A model generated the notes under the pieces. The model searched no databases. It was not told the origin of the DNA and worked only from the letters and a program-made list of their open reading frames with translations. From Floccularia luteovirens (taxonomy: Eukaryota; Basidiomycota; Agaricomycetes; Agaricales; Squamanitaceae): a stretch of DNA of 64,000 bases. The stretch is from the NCBI GenBank assembly GCA_009739215.1, contig VSJF01000003.1:1054001-1118000 (forward strand), given 5' to 3'. Shown piece by piece: positions 10,286-20,639 of the stretch. A program made the translations under genes and the position numbers. The first letter of the stretch is position 1. The number at the start of each line of letters is the position of its first letter.

Positions 10286-10962
10286 ATGGAAGAAGGTTCC
10301 AAATCTAATAAAACCGTCTTTGTCGGAGGTATCCCCGACGATGCAGACGAAAGCACTATCTATGAAAATTTTGCAACATTTGGTATGTCTTATCTCAGTA
10401 ATACTCCTCCCACTCCATTCAATTTTGTCCTCGGAATTTCAATAGGAGATATTATAGAAGTACAATTGCCATCGGCAGCTACAAATCCAAATCAACAATC
10501 TGGTTTGTATATCAATTGAGCCCTGACTTCATAATCTCAAAGCTGACGTGGATTAGAGGCTAAACATCGAGGTTTTGCCTTTGTGACATATGGATCTTCT
10601 GGAGACGCACAAGATGCCATTGACAACATGGATCTTAATGAAATGAACGGCAGGGTAATCAAATGTAGTCTTGCCAGGCCAATGAAGACCCCAATGCAAC
10701 TTGGCGGTAACCGAGCTGGTACGCATTCGTAATTTTACCGAAGAAAACTTGCTCATCGCCGTATATATAGTTTGGGAGTCTGAAGAATGGTTACAGCAGC
10801 ATGTTAAGCCGCTGTCTCAAAGCGGGGGTTCGCTCCGCACTTTTACCTTGGTTTATCCGGATCTGACGGAGCTTTGACACAGGTGTCCAAGGTCGTATGG
10901 CTACCAAAGCTGAAGAAAAGGAGCGTGAACAAGACAAGGATAATGATGCTATGGAGGAATAA
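10286..10962 (+). CDS. single-RRM RNA-binding protein, like the RRM half of cyclophilin E
   Basis: Five exons, 10286-10382, 10446-10502, 10557-10718, 10771-10827 and 10883-10962, give 150 residues. One RRM fills residues about 8-88, with RNP2 VFVGGIP and RNP1 RGFAFVTY. The sequence after it, AVWESEEWLQQHV, is the linker typical of PPIE-type cyclophilins, but a stop follows the acidic tail DKDNDAMEE and no cyclophilin domain is present. A stand-alone RRM of this type is known in fungi. The metazoan PPIE is spliceosome-associated, so a splicing role is likely but inferred. Donors and acceptors are all canonical and every joint keeps the RRM in frame. Confidence 0.87.
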
Positions 10963-11348
10963 GCAAAGTGAGCCTTGAAATACTAAAGTACACTATTCAT
11001 ATATGTTTCATGGTACAGTTGCACGACTAGCTACAAACAAATGGGGCCACACAATCTCCGAGAATTATTTGCAGTGTACACCTGCAATGTCATGATTGCC
11101 CAGCTGAAATTATGGGTTGCCCGCGCCAGTAAATAGCCAAACTACACCCGAGCATTGTGCCAATGTATTTTTCTAACGTTATTGGTCATATGATTCTCAG
11201 AGTAGCCCCTAGTTTGAGCAATACAGCTATTTGCAGAAGTGCCTCTGATAATTCAACATGAGAACTCATATATCATACCTGGTGTGTGACACGCGATTAC
11301 ACGCGTTTCATAATTATTCACTTACTTTTATGGTTGAACCGTCCTCCG
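10963..11348. other. convergent 3' region between RRM gene and TAF13
   Basis: This AT-rich spacer holds the 3' ends of two convergent genes. I see no further open frame with family support, no tRNA and no repeat. Confidence 0.6.
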
Positions 11349-12148
11349 TCACAGTTCTTTCGGGTTGTGTATATCTCCTTCCTCGAATTGGGCCCGAGCC
11401 CGTTTGATATCTTCTTGCATGAATAGTAGTTCTTCCATTCTTGCTAGCTTTTTGCCGTCTGCTGGTCGAGAAAGAGCTCTTCGAAGATCTTCTATTGACA
11501 ATCGTGCCTTTCGGGAAGGTCCTCCTGCCGTTTGGCACTATAACACCTGGTCAATCCACGCAGCTGCCACGAATAAGAGGCAAGGGAACATACGACGTCA
11601 GTTATGTATTCGATAAGAATTTCCTCCATCACATTCACGGCGTCATTGGCTGGATTACGATCGTCACCAAAACCATACATCAAATTCTTGACTTGGGTTG
11701 CGAACTTGAGCAGAGAATTTTTAATGTATCAATATCACTAACGTTCTTTTGTGAAAAGCCCCTTAAGATTGGATTGCTTTCTTGAGCCCCGACCTGTTCC
11801 ACTGCTTGATGAAGTTGCTGCTGTGTTGTCCCTTAAGTAAGTTGGCGTGTATGGTGCAAACGTTGCAGATCTTTGGATATGTGGGGCTTGAACGGGAGTT
11901 GCAGTCGGTGCTGAAATGCTGACCGGGGCTTGGGCCGGTCTTTGGACAGACAATGCTGCTTGTGGTACATAGCTATAGGGATATGTCCATCCATAGCCCG
12001 TCACGCCAGTTTGATAAGCACCAGGAGTCTGGTATGCATACGCATGTGGTGGATGATATGCGCCGTATGGATATGTAGTAGACGTGGGAGGCGGATGACC
12101 GCCTGCAGGTGGTGTGTACGGAGAGTAAGACATGTAATTATAATTCAT
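11349..12148 (-). CDS. TAF13: TFIID subunit TAF13 with a Tyr/Pro-rich N-terminal extension
   Basis: A predicted histone-fold subunit of TFIID that pairs with TAF11 in RNA polymerase II initiation. Exons 12148-11743, 11691-11594 and 11537-11349 give 230 residues. The histone fold is clear: KNLMYGFGDDRNP, EEILIEYITDVC, then RLSIEDLRRAL, ARMEELLFMQEDIKRARAQF. TAF13 proteins are usually near 120-170 residues; here about 125 residues of low-complexity Tyr/Pro/Thr/Gln-rich sequence (YPYGAYHPPHAYAYQTPG and similar) precede it in one uninterrupted exon. The extension resembles an activation or condensate-forming region, but that is inference. A shorter start at MSYSPYT (six codons later) is possible. 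The splice acceptors chosen, CCAAG and TATAG, are the ones that restore the conserved fold. Confidence 0.9.
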
Positions 12149-12264
12149 GCTTCTTCAATGGAGAACATTTCCAGTTTCTCGAGGATTGTCGCGCGCCAAT
12201 GTCACATGATTATGTCCATAAATTATCAATTTTATTATTAATTAATTTACATACACATTTTCTG

Positions 12265-14059
12265 CTAATCGTAGTCAGCTTCTCCTTTCTTTCCTGCCAT
12301 CTCCAGGTGTCTTGCACTTTCCATTAGGTCTTTCATTTTTTTCCATTCCATATCTATGATCTTCCGGTCATCAAGCCAATCGCAAATCCCATCAGCATCA
12401 CTAAGGTCTTTAGGAGGACGTCTCCCTTCCGCGTACGACATACGGAAGAACCCTTTGCTTTGACGTGCCGCGTGAAGATCATCCACTTCTTGACGTATAC
12501 ACTTGAATAAAGAGTACTGACCCAAAATTTAACAATTTTCTCTGACAATCCGGGAAAATACTGACCTCCCAATGCGAGAATTCGTGATAAACACGAGTGC
12601 GTTTTGCGCAAAATCTTCCGAGATGGTACTCAATCATTTCCGAGTTGTCATTTTTATTACTTGACCCTTTACTACTAGAACTGTCAGAGCTGCTATCAGA
12701 ATCGGAGTCGTCCTAATAAACACATTAATAAATTCTTATAGTTATATATGAGGGTTATATACCAAAATTTCAAAGCCTAGTTTGTCGTACGGAAATCCGC
12801 TGAGCCTTCCAATGAGAGTTGACAACCTCCCACCGAGGTTGCAGGCGTCGCAAGAGGGTACCCCAAAATCCAGAGATACCAACGAGAAGTCGGGGCGTTT
12901 CTCGAGAGCATTTTTGAATTCAGGACGCCATACTGAGGATGCAACTAAAGAATCTCTCAAACCCAGGAGCTTTCTACGGGCAATCTGGAGAGGAACGCGA
13001 AAGTATTCCTCGTCTGATGTGAGATTACTTCATGAGTGATAAATTATATCCCAAGGGCGTTAACTTACTTTTGTATTGTCGGTCCATGTAATCGTGACGC
13101 TCTTTGGCGGGCATGACGGCAATATGTACGAAAAACTGGAAGATTTTTTTGAATTGATGGGAGAGATCTTGATGGCTTTCCATGCTAAATTCCAGAGGCA
13201 GCTGGGCAAGAGCTCCATCATCATCTTCCACGATAAAGTTGGAACTACTGCTGCTTTCTGAATCTTCGTCAAAAAGACTATCTTTGTCACTAGTAGGTTT
13301 TGCGCCTTTGAAAGTATCGGGTTCGTCTTCGCTCATATCAGAGTCATCTTCGGAAGAACTGGGTGTTAAACTAGGTTTTCCCTGTTTTCGTCCTGTATGT
13401 TTAGATTCATTTTCTGCGAAGCTAGTGGTTCATAAGATACACTTTACTTTTAAGCCTCTCTAAATTCTTCTGGAAAGCAGTTTTCCTGTCGCGTGTACGC
13501 AATCTCGTACTGAGCACATCTACCACAGGAGTCAAATTTATGTTGTGAAAGATAGTGATGGATATATGTACGCACGTTTTTGTTCGACCTCATCTGATTC
13601 CGATACTGATTCCGGTTCCGATTTTCGTCTGGTGACTCTTTTCTTTGGTAATTGGGGTTTGCCTATCGTCCCCTTTTCTTTGGGCTGATCCTTTGCCTTC
13701 TGTCGCGTCTTTGGAGCACGGCGAGATGAGGGCCCAGGTTCTCTATCAATAACCACCTCTACTACTTTCTGTCTTTTATTGACAGGTTGGACTGCAGAGA
13801 TTTCGTCGTCACTCGACGAGTTAGCTTGTTGAGCCTTTCGTTGTAGCTTGTTTGATTGGAAATCAGAATCGTCGTCCTCTGACTCTGACTGTTCCGCAAC
13901 ACGTTTCGCGACGCGTCGTCGCTTTATAGGGGTCGTGGTTTGTGGTTTACTAGTATGCTTAGAAGTATTGGTAGACGATGATCTTGCTTCTGTTAAGCCT
14001 AATAAAGTGGTTTGCTTCAGTCTCTTGGAAGTCCTGCTGGGTTTCTGTTTAGAAGACAT
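12265..14059 (-). CDS. DUF4211 domain nuclear protein, function unknown
   Basis: Six exons, 14059-13576, 13519-13448, 13392-13069, 13013-12763, 12712-12566 and 12516-12265, give 509 residues. The first ~160 residues are Ser/Lys/Arg-rich with likely nuclear localisation signals (PIKRRRVAKR, KKRVTRRKS) and acidic patches (SESEDDDSDF). The DUF4211 region starts near NFIVEDDDGALAQLPLEF and continues through FFVHIAVMP, FRVPLQIARRKL, a CDAC pair in PSCDACNLGG, and YHLGRFCAKRTRVYHEFSHWE. The paired cysteines could bind metal. DUF4211 proteins are conserved in fungi without an assigned biochemical role, although the basic nuclear tail suggests chromatin or DNA contact. The stop is 116 bp upstream of the TAF13 start on the same strand. 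Confidence 0.82.
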
Positions 14060-14269
14060 GATGGGGTGAGGGGTTGATTAAATGAATCTAGTCTTGTGAT
14101 TATCATATTTATTATGTAATGATTTCCAAAAGCCGAGGGCCAGTTGTGGACATGGACAATTGGACGGTTAGCGCTCAGGAAGACTCAGTTATTTCATGGG
14201 TTAAATAGTGAAGGATAGGAGATAAATATATTATAATGGAGTGGTATAACTCTGGTGGGATGTGGCTTC

Positions 14270-14639
14270 TCAAGCAGTTCGTAATCTAGCTTTTTGTGCT
14301 CTTTTCTTGTTCTCCTTCACGATCGTCATACCGACAAAAATTCCAATGGCGGAGAGTCCCACGACGAGAATGAATGCTGGCAGCCTAACAACCCATTCTC
14401 GTGAAGGGAATAGCGAGTGTATTTGATTAGATGAATCAAAGAAAGGCTAGACAATATGAGCATGAGATTTGCCTCCAAATGAAAGATTCGGACGTACCAG
14501 GAGAATTGCCCAGGTCGTGTAATAGATAAACACAAATGAGGCTATTAACAACATGGAGCCACCGAGAATCTTGTCGCTAGCCCCCTGTGAACTGTCTGTT
14601 TAGTCAAATGCATTTAATAAGGCCAATTTCAGCTACCAT
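14270..14639 (-). CDS. DPM2: dolichol phosphate-mannose synthase regulatory subunit DPM2
   Basis: A predicted small ER membrane protein that stabilises the dolichol-phosphate mannose synthase, and in some species GPI-GnT. Exons 14639-14637 (the ATG alone), 14584-14498 and 14446-14270 give 88 residues, the family size. Two membrane segments are seen, SMLLIASFVFIYYTTWAILL and FILVVGLSAIGIFVGMTIV, with the luminal loop PFFDSSNQIHSLFP that matches DPM2 closely. The basic tail KENKKRAQKARLRTA is longer than in human DPM2. The intron begins immediately after the start ATG (GTAGCT...TTCACAG), as in ATX1 of this window. That reading gives MGASDKILGG, the expected N-terminus. Confidence 0.9.
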
Positions 14640-15102
14640 TTTGCAGAGTTGATGAAGAAAGTGGTGGTGAATAGAATAAAGCTTACTTACATAAGATCTT
14701 CGGAATACGTGGTTGATGCAGTGCACGTACTACTAGTGACGCGTTGACGCATTGATGTTGGCTTCTCTCAGAGCTTCAATAAATAACAATGGAATGGTAT
14801 TTCACTCCCTAAATTTTCAGCTTTTTATATCACAAAATTTGGAAATAGTACATGAATTCAAGACATATCCACTTCACATCTGTATAACTATACTTCAAGT
14901 GTCTGTGACTTGAGTATTATATATGCTACCAATATATTCAATAAATACGCAGAAGTGAAGTAGGGATATTGATTGACGCGAGGATGGGATATATGTAAAA
15001 CTCATCACCGTACATAACCTTACACGCCTTTTAAAGCCTCCCAAATGGACAATAACATCAATGAAGTGGAACGTTGGACACGAACTCATGGTATGTATTG
15101 GT
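14640..15102. other. spacer between DPM2 and VPS55 (both minus strand)
   Basis: It holds the DPM2 promoter and the VPS55 3' region. A possible 5'-leader donor GTAAGT is seen on the minus strand near 14690. No further gene is supported. Confidence 0.5.
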
Positions 15103-15666
15103 TCAATCGTAATCCGAATCTTCCTGTCTGAATGCGGCTGAGTAGGCTAAGATTGTTCCATATACTAAGCTAAAGTCGCAATTTCTGCAGTCAAAAAAAA
15201 TATTCGATGTTGTATTTCACAAATGTGACGTACCTTCCGCCAGCAATTGACATAGCACAGGCTTTAGGGTTGATGACTTCCGAATGCGCCAGTACAATTG
15301 GCAAAGCGAACCCAGTCACAACAACGATAGATGTAAGGAACCTTCCAACATCGACTGGACCCGAACCTTCATAGTTGGATGCGAATTCATCAGACCCGCA
15401 GTGAGAGAAGATTGCATTTGGAAGGGGTGCAAGGACGAAGGTTAGTGCTATGCGAACACCTTTCAACACACAAATACGGGAAAGAAGGTAGGACTAAACG
15501 GACCAACAAGTAATGGCAGCCAGTTTTGCCAAAGTGCGCAGGATAAGATGATTAGAAGAAACCCAACCGCTAATACGAACGATAGTAATATAACGGCTGT
15601 ACCGAATTCGTTAGTTAATGCACATAGCATAACAACTGCTTGCTCACTTCGTAAGCCTGCGGGCAT
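15103..15666 (-). CDS. VPS55: VPS55/OB-RGRP endosomal sorting membrane protein
   Basis: A predicted four-helix membrane protein of late endosomes. With Vps68 it aids transport from endosome to vacuole. Exons 15666-15648 (19 nt), 15596-15504, 15447-15234 and 15169-15103 give 130 residues, matching the family (about 130-140). Conserved stretches are TVILLSFVLAVGFLLIILSC, WLPLLVALTFVLAPLPN, VGRFLTSIVVVTGFALP, VLAHSEVI and AGGSLVYGTI. The first intron removes an open segment that would otherwise insert 16 odd residues between MPAGLR and TVILL, so the spliced form is preferred. A TCACGTGA palindrome lies 82 bp before the start codon. Confidence 0.94.
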
Positions 15667-15938
15667 AGTAACTTATTTGGTTTATATGGGAAGTCGGGGT
15701 GAGGGGTACACTAAACGGTGTGTGCAGAACTCCGGAGCAGTGGGGGGTCACGTGAATGGTCTGCGCAAATCAACACTCGCGCTAACTTAAGCATAATGAT
15801 ACAAAGGGATATATAAGTTAAGGTAGTCATGTATAATACATGTTGCGTTATGTAGTCATTAGTGTTGACCAAGGCAAGGTATGTTTCTATAAAAGAGTCC
15901 GACGAAATGACCAGTTGCGCAAATAAAAAGTATTAACA

Positions 15939-18900
15939 TCATCGAGGCCGCCTGGTATCATATACGTTTCTCCTTCTAGAATCCACTAACGTCCCAATTA
16001 CAGGTAGTCTTGACTTTTCCTTCAACGGTTTCTGGCCAACAGTATCAATATCTGGGATGGGTATGACGGGAATGGGTGGTGTTTCGTCACTGGTAATGGA
16101 GTTGTGTACGGACACAGACGACAGTGAACTCAAAGAGCTGTCTCCATCCATATCTTGATATTCTAGCTCAGGTATAGAATTTCTGGGAGGTTCGGAATTG
16201 GAGCTCATGATAGGTTGTTCCGCTTTCCAAGCTTTTAGGACCTCGTCACGACTTCCAGTTAAACTCCACTGATCGACATATCGCCACTTTCGTTTTCGAG
16301 GGGTTCTGCCAGACGGGATAATCTCTTTAGCTCCTTCATCTGATAGTGCTTCTGTAGCTTGTTGGATGCGTGATAACTGCCTCAATGAAGCTTCGGAATA
16401 TCCTTTCGTCGAATTTTCGAGACTAGTAACCTGTTGTCATCTCAATAGGGTGAAAATAGGAGCAATGAGGTAATGAAATACGAACGGTGGAAACAGTCTT
16501 TGAAACATAGTTTCCGAGATTTTCAGACGTGAGTGCAAGTTCACGTTTTGCGAGCTGGAGCTCAGGTCGAACATTGGCAGAATAACTTGTTGTAGCCTCT
16601 ATTCTTGCCCGTTTCGCTCGTGAATGCCCTTCTAAAGCTATACCAAGGGTTACGAGACGGCTAATAGATAAACTATAAGTTAACCTTACCTTCATCATAA
16701 GAAGTTCTCGCCGCTTGAAATTGAGAATGTATTCTCGTAGAATACCGTTCAAATGAGCTGGTGAATTTGCTCTGTACTTCAGTGAATCCTCCAGTAAGCA
16801 CTTCTTTAGCAGGTATTAATGCCTAAATAACACCATCAGAGAACCATCCATCTACTTTGAGTATAGTTTACCTTAGATGCGGCATCTCTGGTTCGCTTGG
16901 TATCTTCTGCTCCTTTTTGCATCGAAAGACCGAAGGTTGTTGCAGCTTTCCCCATACCAAGTACGACCTCCGCATGTTTGTCGGAAAAGGCGTTCATACT
17001 TTCTTGTGCCTCTTCGTTTTGTTGCTGGATGTTACCAATGGCCTGCTTCAAATGGCTGTCTCTCTCCTTCACATATTCACCAAGCAAGACGGATACACGC
17101 TGAACCACGTCTTCTTTTGCTTTAGCAGCAGTCGTCCTCTCGTCCGTTAATAATTGCAACAACGCTTGGTTCTGTTGCTTCAAGTGTAAAATCTCCTTGG
17201 CGGCAGCCTTCTCAGTTAGAGACTGTACCTCCTGTACTGATACACGCTCCTTTTCGATATATGACTGAGTCCCCCGAATTACGCCCTGAGCGATTTCATA
17301 GAAGCTCTCTAGCGCTTTCTCCAGAGTCGTGAATTGGACGCGACAGGTTTCTTCCACCTTTCTATGGATTTGAACGAAGGTTTTCTTCATTTCGTCGCCC
17401 CAGATTGTTGTATCTTTCAACAAGACTGTTTCCAATTCCTTGGTCAGGTTATTGATCCTTTCGAGTATTTTTGCCTCAGATCTATCACTTGATTGACATT
17501 GAACGAGCAGAATATCAACTTGACTGATTTGCTGATCTATCCTTTTTGAACATTCGGCAAGAAAATCCTGTTCTTTTCCTTCGAACTGTTTCGTTTCTGA
17601 TCTAAGAAAGGCCAAGGATTGGGTAAATTGTTGGCAGTAGTCCATGAGGCTATGGGACAAAGTGTCCGAGGCGGTGGAAACAGTCTTCTCATTTTCTACA
17701 ACAACGTGATTGTTCGAAACCAACAATTTGGTCACTCGATCTACAGAATTGTCATAGGTAAGACACTTGAGCATACATGGCTTAACATACCAAGTTTTTC
17801 GAACAGTCGTTCGATATCTTGCAGCGTTTCCGAGGTAACACCTTTTAGACCAGCTGCGATTCCATCCAAGGTAAGTTCACTCTTATGATGCGCTTCCTTG
17901 ATGATTTCTTCCTCGTGCAGCGCAATTTGAGTGAGTTTCAAGTTTTCTTCCTTTTCTTCTAGCGTGCTTTCGGTGAGCTTCAGCTTTTCCTTGGCATGCC
18001 TTAGTTCTCCATCAGTTTTCATCAATAATGCAATGCTTTGCTCGAATTCCTCTCGGACACTTCGCATCTGATTCTCCACGATTTCAATTTGCTTCTTGGC
18101 CTCATTGATTTCTGTCTGCCTTAATTCTTGTTCTGCGCTAAGTTGGTTCCAAGTTTCTTCTGAAAAGAATATTCCGTTCTTCTCCCTGGCAGCCAGCAGA
18201 TCTGCTTTTAGGCGATCAATTTCGGCTACATATTCTTTGAGGAGAGAATTTCGAGTCATGCGTTGGTTAAGTTCGGGTTTGTTTCGAATGGATTTCGCCC
18301 TCATCGCATAATCGAGCGTTGATAGCGTTTCTTCCATGTTGGAACGCGCTGGAGATATTGTAGCAATAATACACGTCTTCGTTCTACCACCAAGTGAGTC
18401 TTGTAAGAGCCGCGTGAGTTTTGACTCCCTATATGATTTTTATTCGAGAAATGTTAAGAATGTGTGTCGGGGCTTACCGATAGGGAACATGCTGTGCTTT
18501 GTCGACAAGAGCATTGATGACTCTGCCAAGGGTCAGCAGACTTTGGTTGATCATTCCTGCTTCTCGAGCCCTCTTGTTTTCAGCACCTGACCGACCAATA
18601 TTTTCAGAACCGGCCAAGTCAACGAGATTCAATTTTCCGATCTTCAGTAAGTCATCTCCCAATGAAGAAGTCTCTTTTATATGGACGGTGATCGAAAAAA
18701 CGGAATGCGAGCGACTTGAGTGATCATTGAATTTCGTGGACGCGATTTGTCTGCGAAGACTGCCTTTTGTTAATAGCGCTAAAGAGTCTTTGCAATCTTT
18801 GACAGCAACTTCTTCAAGACCTTGGATTATAACGCCACGTTTGCCGGCATCATCGAAAATCTTGAGGCCGCCGTCGGGTGCCTTGGAATTGTCTTTGTTG

Positions 18901-19677
18901 GTCATACCCATCGGCTGCGTTGAACCTGCTGGTGCGCTCAATTCACTGGCCAATAAGTCTCGGAGCTCTTCATTATACAATTCAATGAAGGATATTTTGA
19001 CGCTATAGTCCGCATTTAATGACTCTAGGTGATGAAATAACCGGAACAAGACGCGCGGGATCATCCCTGCGTTTGATGAAGGATTTCCCATGGGAGTGGG
19101 CTGTAAATCACCTTGCATCGTGTGTCTAGACAGTAGATTAGGGTAGTTCGGGTAAAGGAGTCCAAGTCACGCACGTTTTTCCAGTCCCCGTCTGACCATA
19201 TGCAAAAAGAGTACAATTATATCCCATGAGCACTTCTTCTAACATAGGATGCACGACTTCATGATAAACCATGGCCTGGTCTGCTTCGGGACCGAAGACC
19301 AGATCGAATGGGTATGTTCGAACTGGTGGTAGTGTCACAACACCTAAGCTGGATACTGGCGTTGAGGCTTCAATAGAAAGCTCCTTGCTTTTGGCACCGC
19401 TTGAGGAAACTATGATAGGAGAGTTCTCGTTTATTTCGCGTTCAGAACGACGCCTGCAGCGAAGAACCACCCTAATATTCATTTCAGAGTCTTCGGAATG
19501 TTTGCTTGTGGTAGCTATCGTAGGCGCGGTATGTTGTTCCTCTTCCGTGGACTTTGAAGAAGATGCCGACTTGGTCATAACGGAACGAGATCTGGATGGT
19601 TGGGTCTGAGGAGGAGGCATATTACTAGCATTGTAATTTAATCTTGCGCGCGAAGAAGCTGGCCTGCGAGTGGCCAT
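15939..19677 (-). CDS. kinesin-5 (BimC/Cut7/Eg5 family) bipolar spindle motor
   Basis: A predicted plus-end motor that cross-links and slides antiparallel microtubules in the mitotic spindle. Exons 19677-19175, 19125-18478, 18428-17791, 17740-16872, 16822-16690, 16637-16486 and 16430-15939 give 1144 residues. The motor domain is at about residues 65-460: P-loop [13 protein letters not shown], switch [12 protein letters not shown], switch [16 protein letters not shown], then [19 protein letters not shown]. The neck region and a long coiled coil ([16 protein letters not shown] onward) follow. The C-terminal BimC box with the Cdk1 site is seen as [12 protein letters not shown]. The motor lacks large insertions. 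It is divergent from ELF1 across 203 bp that contain CACGTG at 19785-19790. Confidence 0.96.
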
Positions 19678-19880
19678 TGGAGGAAGTGTGCAGTGACTTA
19701 AGTCAGTTGCTGATGATGATGATAACCTGCCTGTCCGTCGGTCTTGCAGTCGAGTCTTTGATCAACATGTTCAACGCGTCAGATCACGTGTACATGGTGA
19801 CAGCTCATGTCACGTCAGATAACACTATTTGTGACATTTGTGTCTGAGCTTTCCAAGTTCGACACTCTTCGTCTTCAAAA

Positions 19881-20320
19881 ATGGGAAAACGAAAAAAGTC
19901 TTCCAGAAAGCCAGCACCATCTAGGCAGAAAGTTCCTCTAGGTATAGACATGGGTAGGCTGAATAATTTGTAAAAGCTAATGACAATATTTAGATACTGC
20001 TTTCACATGTTTATTTTGCCACCATGATAAATCAGTCACTGTCAGACTAGACAGAAAGGAGGGTGTAGCTCAGTTGGTGTGTAGAGTGTGTGATCAACGA
20101 TATCAAAGCAAAGTAAATCGTACGTCTCTTTTACCAACAATCTGTCGTTTTCATGCCTACCTTCTGGCAAATAGACCTCACCGAGCCCATTGATATATAT
20201 TCTGAGTGGATCGATGCTGCTGATGCAGCTCAGAGAGATGATCGTGCGCCACGACGACCAGTCGCTTCATCAAGTCGGCCAGCTCCTGCCCCTGCATCTG
20301 TAGATAGTGACGATGACTAG
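19881..20320 (+). CDS. ELF1: transcription elongation factor ELF1 (zinc ribbon)
   Basis: A predicted nuclear elongation factor that rides with RNA polymerase II and helps passage through nucleosomes. Exons 19881-19941, 19994-20119 and 20175-20320 give 110 residues. The N-terminus MGKRKKSSRKP is the basic tail typical of Elf1. The zinc ribbon uses CLFC near residues 27-30 and CRVC near 51-54, followed by HLTEPIDIYSEWIDA, the most conserved Elf1 segment. A short Ser/Pro/Ala and acidic tail (SVDSDDD) ends the protein. All four cysteines are present, and length and splice sites are normal. Confidence 0.96.
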
Positions 20321-20639
20321 GAATGAAAAGTAGACAATTGTTCTATACAAAGAAGTAATTGGAAAGCTTTAATTACTAATACATAAGTAGCTGTGGTAAC
20401 TGAGTCTGTCTTATATAACAAGGGCAAACATAGATAATGCTAATAAAGTACACATGTTGTCTCCAAGTACCACTTCCTATACAACTGCGACATTTTAGGG
20501 AGTTGTCGCGTGTCTGAGTGACGCTCCCTGTCTTGTCAACCCCTCTTAAGGTCTTGTCAGCTTCTATCCCTCATATCTGCTTGTCACACATTCAATCTTC
20601 TACGCGGTGCTTTCACCAGCATCATATTACTAGCAACAA

